64,000 bases of DNA from assembly GCF_007994075.1 (NCBI RefSeq), contig NZ_VIWU01000001.1, positions 3,162,001 through 3,226,000 of the forward strand. Direction: 5' to 3'. The notes beneath the pieces are model-generated. The model made no database searches, was not told the origin of the DNA, and saw only the letters and a list, made by a program, of their open reading frames with translations. This stretch comes from Pseudonocardia hierapolitana. GTDB lineage: Bacteria; Actinomycetota; Actinomycetes; Mycobacteriales; Pseudonocardiaceae. The translations under genes were made by a program, and so were the position numbers. Shown here one piece after another: positions 7,498 through 16,536 of this stretch. Within the stretch, counting starts at the first letter, position 1. Each line of letters starts with the position of its first letter.

Positions 7498-8693
7498 CAG
7501 GTCACCTCCAGTGACGTCAGACCGTAGATGATGCTGAAGCTCCTGAACTCCGCGGTGCCGGGCACCTCGGCCAGGCCGGGGAACCGCCGCAGCAGGGCCG
7601 GGAAGCCGATCTTCATCTCCATCCGGGCGAGCGGAGCACCGAGGCAGTGGTGGATGCCGTGGCCGAAGGCGACGTGGCCGGCGCCACCGCGCGTGACGTC
7701 GAGCGCGTCCGGGTGGGTGCGCAGCTCGGGGTCGCGGTTGGCGGTGGGCAGCGCGCACATGACCAGATCGCCCGCCGCGATCCGCTGCCCGGCGATCTCG
7801 GTGTCGACCGTGGCCATCTTGCCGGTGCCCGCGTGCACGATGCTCAGCCAGCGCAGCAGCTCCTCGACGGCCGCGTCGACGCGCTCCGGTTCGTCCCGGA
7901 CCATCGCGAGCTGGTCCGGGTGGCGCAGCAGGGCGAGCGTGCCCAGCCCGAGCATGTTGGCCGTGGTCTCGTGCCCGGCGAGCAGCAGCAACGACGCGAT
8001 CCCGACGAGCTCGTCGGGGGTGAGGTCGTCACCGTGCTCGCGGACGAGCATGCCGAGCATGTCCTCACCGGGATCCGCCTGCGCCCCGGCCACCAGTTTC
8101 GCCATGTACGCCCGCGACTCCCGCGCGGCCCGCATCCGATCCTCCACCGCGTGGCTCAGGTCGAGCTGCCGGTTGCTCCGTGCCTGGAACTCGGCCCGGT
8201 CGGCGTACGGCACCCCGAGCAGCTCGCAGATCACCAGCGACGGCACCGGCAGGGCGAACTCCGCCACCAGGTCGGCGGGCGGGCCGTGCCGCTCCATCGC
8301 GTCCAGGTGCTCGTCCACGATCTCCCGGATCCGCGGCTCCAGCCTGCGCATCCGCCGGACCGTGAACTCCGGCGTGAGCATCCGCCGCAGCCGGGTGTGT
8401 TCCGGCGGGTCGGCGGCGAGCAGGTTCCCCGCCAGCTGCCGCGCTCGTTCCTCCGGGCTCACGGGCGGAAGCCCCGGCGCGCGACCCGCTTCCTGCAGGC
8501 GGGCGTTGCTGAAGCGAACCGGATCGCTGAGCACCTCCCGGACGTCCGCGAACCGGGTGACGACCCATGCCTCCATTCCGAAGGCCGTGCGGATCCGCTT
8601 TATGCCCTTGCCGGCACGCAGCTCGGCCAGCTCGGGTGCGGGGTCGAAACCGGCGCGCTGCATGTGGATGGGCACCATTGGCGCTGCTGCCAC
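7494..8693 (-). CDS. Cytochrome P450
   Basis: About 399 residues, normal for a soluble bacterial class I P450. The I-helix oxygen-binding motif is LAGHETTANM (about residue 224), the K-helix ExxR is in EELLRW, and the haem loop is FGHGIHHCLG with the cysteine thiolate ligand near residue 346. The start GTG 8693 has GGGAGG four bases upstream; ATG 8678 and a longer form from 8750 are alternatives. It is coupled to its ferredoxin. The sequence resembles CYP105/107-like enzymes in general layout but the substrate cannot be told. No biosynthetic cluster surrounds it, so xenobiotic or fatty-acid hydroxylation is as likely as natural-product tailoring. Confidence 0.92.
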   Translation of the reverse strand: MAAAPMVPIHMQRAGFDPAPELAELRAGKGIKRIRTAFGMEAWVVTRFADVREVLSDPVRFSNARLQEAGRAPGLPPVSPEERARQLAGNLLAADPPEHTRLRRMLTPEFTVRRMRRLEPRIREIVDEHLDAMERHGPPADLVAEFALPVPSLVICELLGVPYADRAEFQARSNRQLDLSHAVEDRMRAARESRAYMAKLVAGAQADPGEDMLGMLVREHGDDLTPDELVGIASLLLLAGHETTANMLGLGTLALLRHPDQLAMVRDEPERVDAAVEELLRWLSIVHAGTGKMATVDTEIAGQRIAAGDLVMCALPTANRDPELRTHPDALDVTRGGAGHVAFGHGIHHCLGAPLARMEMKIGFPALLRRFPGLAEVPGTAEFRSFSIIYGLTSLEVTW

Positions 8694-8785
8694 CGGACCT
8701 CCCGACGACGCGCGCCCCCGTGGCGCGCTCCCGAGATAGACGACGAGCACCCGCTGCCGGGTTCCGCCGCCGCCTCAGCGACCCC

Positions 8786-10321
8786 TCAGTCGACCATGGC
8801 GGGCCCGCCGCCTGCGGACGCGCCGCTCGGCCTGCGGAGGAAGAGCGCGAGTACGACCGCGGCGGCGGTCATGATCGTGGTGAGGAACATGACGTCGTCG
8901 AGCGCCGAGACGTACACCTGGACGCTGGTCTGCTGGTAGATCGCATAGGTGCCCATCATCTGCCCCGTCGGGCCCTGACCGAGCGACGGCAACACGTCGG
9001 GGCTGACCAGCCAGCTGCGGTCCGCGTTGAGCTGGGCCTGCTGGACGGTCATGAACGCGGTGAGCGCCGCCAGCCCGAGTGCCGACGAGACCCGTTGCAC
9101 GACGTTGTTGAACGCGCTCGCCGAGCCGACGATCGCGGGCGGCACGGCCGAGATCCCGTTCGTCATGATCGGCATCATGCACAGCCCCGTGCCGAAGGCC
9201 CGGAGGCAGAGCAGCGCGACGATCTCCCCCTGCGATGTGACGGCGGTGAGGTCCTGCATGAGGTAACCGGCCAGCGTCATGATCAACAAGCCCAGCACCG
9301 CGGGCACCCGCGCGCCGATCCGGTCGTAGAGCTGCCCGGCGATCGGCATGAGCACAGCCATGACGAGCGCCTGCGGCATGAGCAGGAGGCCCGCCTCGAA
9401 CGCCCCGAGCCCGCGCGCCGACTGCAGGTACACGGGGATGTAGAAGAGCACGGAGAAGAGGCCGATCGAGAGCACCGCGATCAGCAGCAGCGAGTTGGTG
9501 TACGGCCAGACGAGGAACACCCGCACGTCGAGCAGCGGGTTCTCGACCGCCATCTCGATCACCACGAACAGCGCGAGGCACAGCAGCCCGAGGACGATCA
9601 GGATCACGGTGGGATAGGCCGTCCATCCCCACGACTGCCCCTCCGACAGCGCGAGCAGAAGCGACGACAGCCCCGTGGCGATGGCGAGGAAGCCGAGCAC
9701 GTCGAAGCGTCCCGCCGGCCGGCTGGGGAAGCCCGGCAACAGGAGGAAGGCCGCGATCGCCCCCATGATGCCGATCGGGACGTTGATGAAGAAGATCAGC
9801 CGCCAGTCGACGTACTCGACCAGGTAGCCACCGAGCGTCGGGCCGACGGCGGGCGCGACGACGACGCCGAGGCCGTAGATGCCCATCGCGCTGCCGATCT
9901 TCTCCTTCGGCACGATCTGGTAGAGCATCGAGAGGCTCACGACCGGCAGCACACCGCCCGGGATGGCCTGGAGGACCCGGAAGGCGATCATGCTCTCCAG
10001 GTCCCACGCGATGCCGCAGAGCGCCGATCCCGCGGCGAAGGCCAGCAGCGCCGTGATGTACAGCCGGGTCTGCCCGACCCGGTTGGCGAGCCACGAGCTG
10101 ATCGGCACGATCACGCCGAGCACGAGCGTGTAGGACGTGGCGATCCACTCGATGTCGTCGGCGGTGACCCCGAAGATGTTCTGCATCTCCGGGATCGCCA
10201 CGTTGACGATGCTCGTGTCGAGCACCGACATGAACATGCCGGAGACGAGCACGACGAGCGGAAGCAGCCACCCCCCGGCGGCCGCGGGTGCATCCGCGCG
10301 GCCCGCCGCTGCCTGCGTCAC
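8786..10321 (-). CDS. MFS drug efflux transporter, DHA2 (EmrB/QacA) family
   Basis: 511 residues with 14 predicted membrane spans. Motif D1 of DHA2 pumps is present as VLDTSIVNVAIP in span 1, motif A-like WLANRVGQTRLY follows span 2, and motif C lies around AVGPTLGGYLV in span 5. It should export drugs or lipophilic compounds in exchange for protons. It follows an EmrA/HlyD-like adaptor by 3 bases and a second adaptor lipoprotein, so a trans-envelope assembly is likely. A TetR gene is divergent from the operon and is the probable repressor. The final residues (...GGGPAMVD) are cytosolic. Confidence 0.92.
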   Translation of the reverse strand: MTQAAAGRADAPAAAGGWLLPLVVLVSGMFMSVLDTSIVNVAIPEMQNIFGVTADDIEWIATSYTLVLGVIVPISSWLANRVGQTRLYITALLAFAAGSALCGIAWDLESMIAFRVLQAIPGGVLPVVSLSMLYQIVPKEKIGSAMGIYGLGVVVAPAVGPTLGGYLVEYVDWRLIFFINVPIGIMGAIAAFLLLPGFPSRPAGRFDVLGFLAIATGLSSLLLALSEGQSWGWTAYPTVILIVLGLLCLALFVVIEMAVENPLLDVRVFLVWPYTNSLLLIAVLSIGLFSVLFYIPVYLQSARGLGAFEAGLLLMPQALVMAVLMPIAGQLYDRIGARVPAVLGLLIMTLAGYLMQDLTAVTSQGEIVALLCLRAFGTGLCMMPIMTNGISAVPPAIVGSASAFNNVVQRVSSALGLAALTAFMTVQQAQLNADRSWLVSPDVLPSLGQGPTGQMMGTYAIYQQTSVQVYVSALDDVMFLTTIMTAAAVVLALFLRRPSGASAGGGPAMVD

Positions 10322-10324
10322 CGC

Positions 10325-11089
10325 CTAGTTCTTTCTAATGTTCACGGTGACGTTCATGCCGGGCACGATCCCGAGACCGTCCGGGTTCTCGATGTTGATC
10401 TTCACCGGGATCACCTGGGTGACCTTCTGGAAGTTGCCCGAGGTGTTCGACTCCGGGAACACCGAGAAGACACCGGCGGCGCCGCCCTGCACCTCGCGCA
10501 CCGTGCCCCGGAACTCGTGGCCCGGGAACGCGTCGACCTCGATGTCGACGAGCTGGCCGGGCCGGACGTCGTCGATGTCGGTCTCGTCGACGCGGGCGGT
10601 GACGAAGATCTTGGAGAAGTCGTAGGCGACGGCCAGCTCGGTGCCCGCCGTGACGTACGTGCCCTCGACCGCGTTGTTGACCGCGACCGTGCCGTTGGCC
10701 GGGGCCCGCACCGCCATCTCCGGCTGGACGAACGCCCCCTGGATGCGGATCCGGCCCACGACGTGGTCCTGCTCCAGCTCCGCGCCCTGCGTGGCCCTCC
10801 AGTCGATCACGGTGCCGCTGGTGGGCGCGTTGACCGAGATCCGATCGCCGTCGATCTGCGCGTTGTCGGTGCTGACGTAGTTCTGGGCATCGATGAAGTA
10901 CCAGGCGGTGATGCCACCACCGGCCAGCACCGCGATCCCGAGGATCAGAATCAGGGCGATCCGCGTGCCCTTGGACATCTGCCGCTTCTGCTTGGGCTCC
11001 GGGGTCTCGCCGGCGTTGTTCTCGCTGCTCCTGCCGTCGGTGCTCCCGTTGCTCACCGCGACCGGTTCCGTGATCGGACCCTCAGACAT
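10325..11089 (-). CDS. HlyD/EmrA-type membrane fusion protein
   Basis: 254 residues. A charged N-terminal cytosolic tail (about 1-42) precedes one membrane span (IALILILGIAVLAGGGITAWYF, about 44-65), then a periplasmic-side barrel-sandwich (lipoyl) domain split around ISVNAPTSGTVIDW and VRAPANGTVAV, and a beta-barrel domain. The long alpha-hairpin of Gram-negative EmrA is very short here, as expected for an actinobacterial envelope. It should couple the downstream MFS pump to export. Gene spacing is 3 bases to the pump and 36 bases from the upstream lipoprotein adaptor. Confidence 0.88.
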   Translation of the reverse strand: MSEGPITEPVAVSNGSTDGRSSENNAGETPEPKQKRQMSKGTRIALILILGIAVLAGGGITAWYFIDAQNYVSTDNAQIDGDRISVNAPTSGTVIDWRATQGAELEQDHVVGRIRIQGAFVQPEMAVRAPANGTVAVNNAVEGTYVTAGTELAVAYDFSKIFVTARVDETDIDDVRPGQLVDIEVDAFPGHEFRGTVREVQGGAAGVFSVFPESNTSGNFQKVTQVIPVKINIENPDGLGIVPGMNVTVNIRKN

Positions 11090-11125
11090 CGATCGACTCC
11101 CCTCCGACCTCGAGTATCCGCTCGT

Positions 11126-12742
11126 TCACCGTGCGGCGGGCAGCAGAACCTGCTGCCCCTCCCGCAGGCCGGAGAGAACCTGCGTGCGGTCCGCCCCCAC
11201 CTTCCCGGCCTCGAAGGGCGCCGACTTCTGGGTTCCGTCCGCTTCCACGACCGTCACGGTCGGCCGGCCGTTCTCCTGGCGCACCGCCGAGCTGGGCACG
11301 GTGAGCACGTTGTCGAGCTCCTCGGTCACCACGGTGGCCCGCACCGTCTGGCCGTCCTTGATCCGCGGGTCCGACTTGTCGACCACGATCGTCACGTAGT
11401 AGGTGACGACGCCGGAGATCGCGGTGCCGGTCGGGGCGACCGACAGCACCGTGCCGCTCAGCGTGACGTCCGGGACGGCGTCGACCGAGACGTTGACCTT
11501 CTGGTTCGGCTGGACGGTGGCGGCGTCCGACTCGTTGAACGGGACCACCACCTGGAACGCGTCGATGTTGTCGAGCACCAGGAACTGCGTGCCGCCGGGC
11601 CTGGCGGGGTTCGCGCCGACCCCGGCAGCGGCCTGCGCCGCGGACGCGGAGTCGACCCCCGGGATGCCCGCGCTGCTGCCCGGCGCGAGGGCGCTGGTGC
11701 CGCTGCTCGGCGCCAGGTACTCCCCCACCACGCCGTTGATGGCGGAGACGGTGGCGGCCACCGGCGCGCGCAGCGTCGCGTTGTCGACGTCGCGCTGCGC
11801 GGCGGCCACGGCCGCCTGCTGGCTGATGACGGCGCCGCGCTGCTCCTCGATGTCGAACGGGCGGTCAGACCGCGCCGAGTCCGCGTTGTTGCGGGCGTTC
11901 ACCACGCCCTGCTCCGCGTTGGCGATCGAGAGCTCGCCGCTGGCCTTCGTGTTGTCGCGCGACTTCTTCGCGGACTCCACCGCGTTCTCGCTGACGACGA
12001 CCTGCTGCCTGGCCGACACCACCGCCTGCTTGTCCGCGGGGATGTTGCTGCAGGCGGGGTTGCTCACCGTCACCAGCGACTGCGACGAGCTGCTCGACCC
12101 GGACGTGCCGGAGACGCTGCTGTCCTCGTCGTCGGAGTCCTCGTCGCTGTCGTCGGCCTTGCTGCTGCTCGACGAGTCGTTGCCACACGCCCGCTCGTCG
12201 GCCTCGAGCTTGTCCTTCGCCTTGTCCAGGGCCTTCTTGTCGATGTCGAGCTTCCGCTCGGCGTTGTCGATCTCCTGCTCGGCCGCGTCGAGCGACTCGT
12301 CGGCCTGTTTGCGCGTCTTGTCCAGGATCTCCTGCGCCTGAGCGAGGGAGTCCCTCGCGCCGGATGCGACCGGAGAGTTGATCAGCCGGTCGAGCGCCGC
12401 CTGCTGGGATCGCAGCTGCCCCTGCTGCTGCTCGAGCACCTGGCGCAGGGCGAAGTCGTCCACCGTCGCCAGCACCTGACCGGGCTCGACCCGGTCACCG
12501 ACCTTGACGAAGACGTTCGTGAGCTGTCCGCCGTTCGGGAAGCCCATGTTCTGCTGGCTCGCCGCACTCATCGACCCCGTGGCCGACACGCCGCTGGTCA
12601 CCGCGGCGCGCTGGACCGTGGCGGTGGTCGGTCTCGAGGGTTCCTCGCTCGTGCACGAAGCCACCAGCAGGACCGCGAGCGCACCGCACCCCGCCGCCCC
12701 GATCCGCCGCAGCCGCCCGGCCGGCATGTGACGCCGGTTCAT
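11126..12742 (-). CDS. HlyD/MacA-like adaptor lipoprotein with long coiled coil
   Basis: 538 residues. A signal peptide ends in lipobox LVASC near residue 25. The barrel-sandwich halves flank a long alpha-helical hairpin (about residues 95-320) rich in heptads, interrupted by an acidic/Ser loop (about 175-215) with many Asp, Glu and Ser. The C-terminal half carries beta-barrel and membrane-proximal domains typical of RND/MacA adaptors. It is first in the efflux operon. An in-frame extension reaches 13174, but a purine-rich GGGAGGGGAG stretch precedes the ATG at 12742; GTG 12751 is an alternative start with closer spacing. Two adaptors for one pump is unusual. Confidence 0.85.
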   Translation of the reverse strand: MNRRHMPAGRLRRIGAAGCGALAVLLVASCTSEEPSRPTTATVQRAAVTSGVSATGSMSAASQQNMGFPNGGQLTNVFVKVGDRVEPGQVLATVDDFALRQVLEQQQGQLRSQQAALDRLINSPVASGARDSLAQAQEILDKTRKQADESLDAAEQEIDNAERKLDIDKKALDKAKDKLEADERACGNDSSSSSKADDSDEDSDDEDSSVSGTSGSSSSSQSLVTVSNPACSNIPADKQAVVSARQQVVVSENAVESAKKSRDNTKASGELSIANAEQGVVNARNNADSARSDRPFDIEEQRGAVISQQAAVAAAQRDVDNATLRAPVAATVSAINGVVGEYLAPSSGTSALAPGSSAGIPGVDSASAAQAAAGVGANPARPGGTQFLVLDNIDAFQVVVPFNESDAATVQPNQKVNVSVDAVPDVTLSGTVLSVAPTGTAISGVVTYYVTIVVDKSDPRIKDGQTVRATVVTEELDNVLTVPSSAVRQENGRPTVTVVEADGTQKSAPFEAGKVGADRTQVLSGLREGQQVLLPAAR

Positions 12743-12789
12743 CTGCTGCACGCTCCCCTCCCGCTGATGCGGCACAATCACCACACTCT

Positions 12790-12834
12790 GGAAACGAGAG
12801 AGGAGTCTCGCAGATACCGTTTCCCTCGTTCGAG
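12790..12834. promoter_or_regulatory. Candidate TetR operator between efflux operon and its regulator
   Basis: In the 150-bp divergent promoter region, GGAAACG (12790-12796) and CGTTTCC (12818-12824) form a spaced inverted repeat. Inside it CGAGA (12795-12799) and TCTCG (12806-12810) form a second one, and CTCG/CGAG arms lie at 12825-12834. A TetR repressor commonly binds such symmetric sites between its own gene and the pump operon. The exact site is a guess from symmetry. Confidence 0.45.
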
Positions 12835-12893
12835 TGACCCCGATCATGCGAGAGTGACGGCCCTGATAATTTGCTGAGACCGAAAGGGCGAAC

Positions 12894-13535
12894 GTGGTGG
12901 ACGACCAGCAGCCGCGACTGCGGGCCGACGCGCGCCGCAACCGCGACCGTATCGTCGCCGCAGCCAAGACGTGGTTCGCCACGCACGGCCCGGACGCGCC
13001 CACCGAGGAGATCGCCCGATCGGCCGGCGTCGCCACGGGCACCCTGTACCGGCACTTCGCCGACCGGGAGGCCCTGATCCGGGCGGTGGCGGTGAACAAC
13101 TTCGAGAACGCGTTCGCGGAGGCGGACGCCGCCGTCGCCGAGGAAGCCTCCGCATGGGACGCGCTCGTGCGCATCCTGCGCCAGTCACAGGAACTGCGGC
13201 TGTCGTTCCGGCTGCTGACGGCCTACCCGCACGTGCACGCGGTCCTCAAGAAGGAGCGCGACGTCGACCGGTCCCGCCGGCACATGGTCGACCTGCTCGA
13301 CCGGGTCGTGCGCAGGGCACAGGCGGAGGGCACGCTGCGCACGGACGTCGGCACCGGCGACGTCGCCGTGATGTTCGCGCTGCTCGCCCAGCCCCTGTCC
13401 ATCGAGTGGACCGCGACGGCGCAGCTCGCGTCCGAACGCTGCATGGCGCTGCTCCTCGAGAGCCTCCGGGCGGGCGGGCCGCACGACACGCTGCCCGGGC
13501 GCGCGATCTGGTCCGAACACATCGCCCACGGCTGA
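12894..13535 (+). CDS. TetR-family repressor, likely of the efflux operon
   Basis: 213 residues. The N-terminal helix-turn-helix matches TetR: RIVAAAKTWFATHG, then TEEIARSAGVATGTLYRHFADREAL with the GTLYRHF recognition segment at about residues 47-53. The remaining residues form an all-helical ligand domain. It is divergent from the MFS/HlyD/lipoprotein operon across 150 bp that hold inverted repeats, so it probably represses that operon and itself and is released by a pump substrate. The start is GTG 12894, the first of two consecutive GTG codons. Its 3' end faces the convergent epimerase gene. Confidence 0.87.
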   Translation: MVDDQQPRLRADARRNRDRIVAAAKTWFATHGPDAPTEEIARSAGVATGTLYRHFADREALIRAVAVNNFENAFAEADAAVAEEASAWDALVRILRQSQELRLSFRLLTAYPHVHAVLKKERDVDRSRRHMVDLLDRVVRRAQAEGTLRTDVGTGDVAVMFALLAQPLSIEWTATAQLASERCMALLLESLRAGGPHDTLPGRAIWSEHIAHG

Positions 13536-13548
13536 GCTGATCGGGCGA

Positions 13549-14415
13549 TCAGGCGGCCGGGAGGCGGGACCGTTCGCGCGGGCCGATCTCCGGATGGTCG
13601 TCGGCGGGATCCCAGCCGAGGTCCGCCGTGGCTCGCGCCGTGGAGTAGAACCCCGCGTTCCCCTCCATCGGCGCGCGCAGCGGCACATCCGGGTACCAGC
13701 GCGCGGCGAGCTCGGCGCTGGCGGTGCCGGTGATCGTGCGGTCGGCGACGACGTGGTAGACGGCGTGGCCCGGCGTCGGGCGGAGCAGGGCGAGCAGGCA
13801 GGCGGCCGCCGCCGCGTCGAAGCTCACCCAGCCCCACAGGTCCTTGCGGGCCCGCCCGTCGTCGGGCCCCCGCGACGTCGCCGCTTCCGCGTCGTCGCGC
13901 AGGCCGTGCAGCCGCAGCGCGGAGAACGCGACATCCGGTCGGCGACGCGCGAACGCCGCCGACTGCTGCTCCACGATCCACTTGGAGAGGCTGTACGCGT
14001 CCTCGGCATAGGTCGGGTGGTCCTCGTCCACCGGGAAGTAGTCGTAGCGCGGGTCGGCGCTGTAGACGCCGCCGATCGCGTTGATGCTCGACGCGAGGCA
14101 CACGCCCTCGAGCCCGTACTCCTCGGCGGCCACCAGTACGTGGTACGTGCCGTTCACGTTCACCCGGTGGACCTGCGGCTCCGGGTACCGGGGATGCACG
14201 AGCCCGCCCAGGTGGATCACGCCCTGCGCGCCGGCGAGCGCGGCCCTGACCTCGTCCAGGTCGGTGAGGTCGGCCGCCCGCCACTCCACCCGTCCGTCCG
14301 GCTCCCCGGCCGCGCCGGGCAGGTCGGTCGCGACGACCTCGTGCCCGGCGCGGAGGGCCCGGGCCACGACGTGCCGGCCGAGCCGGCCCGCCGCGCCCGT
14401 CACGGCTATGCGCAT
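13549..14415 (-). CDS. NAD-dependent epimerase/dehydratase, uronate dehydrogenase-like
   Basis: 288 residues of the extended SDR type. The NAD motif is VTGAAGRLGRHV at residues 5-16, an acidic residue follows strand 2 (VVATDLPG), and the catalytic set is Ser in the LASSINAIG segment and Tyr-x-x-x-Lys in YSLSK. Overall layout resembles uronate dehydrogenase, which oxidises a hexuronate to an aldarate lactone. That fits the preceding enolase-superfamily dehydratase and RraA-type lyase genes. It is the last gene of the minus-strand sugar-acid operon, 7 bases after the dehydratase stop. The ORF is open further upstream but that part has no Rossmann features; ATG 14415 opens directly into the fold. 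Confidence 0.82.
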   Translation of the reverse strand: MRIAVTGAAGRLGRHVVARALRAGHEVVATDLPGAAGEPDGRVEWRAADLTDLDEVRAALAGAQGVIHLGGLVHPRYPEPQVHRVNVNGTYHVLVAAEEYGLEGVCLASSINAIGGVYSADPRYDYFPVDEDHPTYAEDAYSLSKWIVEQQSAAFARRRPDVAFSALRLHGLRDDAEAATSRGPDDGRARKDLWGWVSFDAAAAACLLALLRPTPGHAVYHVVADRTITGTASAELAARWYPDVPLRAPMEGNAGFYSTARATADLGWDPADDHPEIGPRERSRLPAA

Positions 14416-14422
14416 GGGTGCC

Positions 14423-15697
14423 CTAGCTCCACAGGCGGTCGTGGCTGGTCTCGCCGTCCCAGTGGGTCGTCTCGGCGAAGAACACCGGGTCGCGCGGGTC
14501 GAGCTGCTGGCGGAACAGCTCCTCGTTGATCTCACCGAACCCGAGGCCAGGGGTGTCCGGCACCGTGATGAACCCGTCCTGGATCAGCGGCCTGGGCAGG
14601 CCGGTGACCAGCTCGCTCCAGAACGGCACGTCGGCAGCGTGGTGCTCGAGGGCGAGGAAGTTCTCGGTGGCCGCTGCGAGGTGTACGCACGCCATCGTCG
14701 CGATCGGCGACGCCGCGAGGTGCAGGGCCATGGCGATGCCCTTCTCCTGCGCGTAGTCGCCGAGGCGCTTGGTCTCGGCGATCCCGCCGGAGGTGGCCGG
14801 GTCGGGGTGCACGACGCGGATGGCGCCGGCGTCGAGCAGCGGCTTGAAGTTCTCGGTGAGGTAGATGTCCTCACCCGTGCAGGTGGGCACCGCCACGGCC
14901 TCGGTGAGCTGGCGCCACTGGTCGGTGTACTGCCAGGGGATGAGGTCCTCGATCCAGGCCAGCGTGAACGGCTCGAGCGCCCGCCCGATCCGGATGCACG
15001 AGTCGATGGCGATGTGGCCGAAGTGGTCGGCCGCGAGCGCCACGTCGTAGCCGACGATCGACCGCACCGTGTCGACGTAGCTCGCGAGGTGCTCCACGCC
15101 CTTGGGCGTGACCTGGATGCCGGTGAACGGGTGCATCGTCGAGACGTCGTCCCGGGAGCCGGGTGGTGCGATGAGCGTGCCGGGGACGTCCCACAGCAGC
15201 GAGATGCCCACGTCCATCTTGAGCATGGTGAAGCCCCGGCGCTTGCGCTCCAGCAGCCGCTCGCCCATCTCGTGCGGGTCGAGGAGGGAGGGCGTGTCGG
15301 CGTAGCACCGGACCGTGTCGCGGAACTTGCCGCCGACGAGCGCGTATGCCGGCACGCCGTACGCCTTGCCCGCCAGGTCCATCAGCGCCATCTCGATGCC
15401 GGACACGCCGCCGCCCTGGCGCCCGTGGTGCCCGAACTGCTTGATCTTGCGGAAGACCTTGTCGAGGTTGCAGGGGTTCTCCCCGACGATCCGGCTCTTG
15501 AGCACGAGCGCGTAGCTGGCGCTGGCCTGGTCGCGCACCTCGCCGTACCCGACGAGCCCCTGGTTCGTGTCGATCCGGATGATCGACGAGCGGAAGGGCA
15601 CGCCGTGCAGGTTCGCCACCCGCACGTCGGTGATGCGCAGGTCGCTGGGCCGCGACCCGGTGCTGACGTACTCCTCGCTGATGGTGGACGTGCTCAT
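14423..15697 (-). CDS. Enolase-superfamily sugar-acid dehydratase (mandelate racemase/MLE type)
   Basis: 424 residues. The N-terminal capping domain is followed by the barrel with metal ligands Asp in ALAADHFGH, Glu in WIEDLIPW and Glu in TGEDIYL, and a His in MALHLAASP that can act as general acid or base. A Lys-x-Asp (LKMDVG) replaces the classical Lys-x-Lys pair on strand 2, and an insertion of about 45 residues follows it, as in some aldonate/aldarate dehydratases. The ATG overlaps the upstream RraA-like stop in ATGA and is preceded by AGGAGA. It should dehydrate a sugar acid to a 2-keto-3-deoxy acid; which one is unknown. Confidence 0.85.
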   Translation of the reverse strand: MSTSTISEEYVSTGSRPSDLRITDVRVANLHGVPFRSSIIRIDTNQGLVGYGEVRDQASASYALVLKSRIVGENPCNLDKVFRKIKQFGHHGRQGGGVSGIEMALMDLAGKAYGVPAYALVGGKFRDTVRCYADTPSLLDPHEMGERLLERKRRGFTMLKMDVGISLLWDVPGTLIAPPGSRDDVSTMHPFTGIQVTPKGVEHLASYVDTVRSIVGYDVALAADHFGHIAIDSCIRIGRALEPFTLAWIEDLIPWQYTDQWRQLTEAVAVPTCTGEDIYLTENFKPLLDAGAIRVVHPDPATSGGIAETKRLGDYAQEKGIAMALHLAASPIATMACVHLAAATENFLALEHHAADVPFWSELVTGLPRPLIQDGFITVPDTPGLGFGEINEELFRQQLDPRDPVFFAETTHWDGETSHDRLWS

Positions 15698-16515
15698 GCA
15701 TTCTCCTTGCGCCACTGCTTGAAGTCGGCCTCGATGTCGTCCGCCCAGGTCGGAACGTCGATCTGGGCGCTGGTGTAGCGCCGCTCGGACAGGCGCTGCT
15801 TGCCGAACACGTCGCGGATGCGGGTGTCCTCGGCGGTGGCCGCGACGTCCGCGGCGAGGTGGGCGGGGATGACGGCGACGCCGGTGGGCGTGCCGAGGAT
15901 GACGTCGCCGGGCAGCACCGTGGCGCCGCCGATGCGGATCGGGATGTTGATCCCGGCGAGGGTGACACCACGGATCGGGGTGGGGTCGACGTCGCGGTGG
16001 AAGATGTTGACGCCGCCGGGCAGCTTCTGCAGCCCCTGCAGGTCCCGGATGCCGCCGTCGATCACGGCGCCGACGCCGGTGCGGGAGGCCACGGCCGTCC
16101 CGAGGTTGTCACCGACCACGGTGCCCTCGACGACCTTGCCGAAGATGTCGACGACCATGATGTCGCCGCTCTCGAGTGTCTCGATCACCCAGGAGTTCTG
16201 CCGGTCGCCCTCCAGGTGGCCCTCGCGTGCACCCGCGGCGACGACGACCGCGTCGTAGTCGGGCCGGTGCGGCAGGAACTGCGCGGTGACCGCCCGGCCG
16301 ACGATCACGGTGCCGGGGTGGGTCTCGCGCCAGCCTCCCGCGAACTGGCGTACGTAGCCGGCCTGGAACAGGTGGCCCCACGCCTCCTCGGTGGTGGCGA
16401 GCTTCAGGCTCGCCAGCACGTCGTCGGGAACACGGGGCCGGCCCGAGCCGAAGCGCTCACCGGTCCACGCTGCGGTGAGCTCCTCGAGATCGTCCTTGCC
16501 GGGATGGATGCGCAC
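15694..16515 (-). CDS. RraA/HMG-aldolase-family lyase
   Basis: 273 residues. The RraA fold signatures are present: VGRAVTAQF, a DIMVVDIFGKVVEGTVVGDNLGTAVA stretch, the GAVIDGGIRDL motif whose Arg and Asp bind the pyruvate unit and Mg2+, and a C-terminal PGDVILGTPTGVAVIP segment. Members with this motif are 4-hydroxy-4-methyl-2-oxoglutarate aldolases or oxaloacetate decarboxylases; regulator-of-RNase-E forms also exist. Its place between a sugar-acid dehydratase and transport genes points to cleavage of a 2-keto acid. An N-terminal extension of about 50 residues compared with the smaller RraA-like protein at 28038 makes it distinct. Confidence 0.85.
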   Translation of the reverse strand: MRIHPGKDDLEELTAAWTGERFGSGRPRVPDDVLASLKLATTEEAWGHLFQAGYVRQFAGGWRETHPGTVIVGRAVTAQFLPHRPDYDAVVVAAGAREGHLEGDRQNSWVIETLESGDIMVVDIFGKVVEGTVVGDNLGTAVASRTGVGAVIDGGIRDLQGLQKLPGGVNIFHRDVDPTPIRGVTLAGINIPIRIGGATVLPGDVILGTPTGVAVIPAHLAADVAATAEDTRIRDVFGKQRLSERRYTSAQIDVPTWADDIEADFKQWRKENA

Positions 16516-16536
16516 GTCCGCTTCGCCTTCTTCCTG

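Noticed and set aside
8567..12877. Very long plus-strand open frame (over 1400 codons) opposite the P450 and efflux genes
   Set aside because: Its product is Arg/His/Asp-rich with no fold-like pattern, as expected for the antisense of GC-rich codons; the minus strand carries clear P450, MFS and HlyD motifs.
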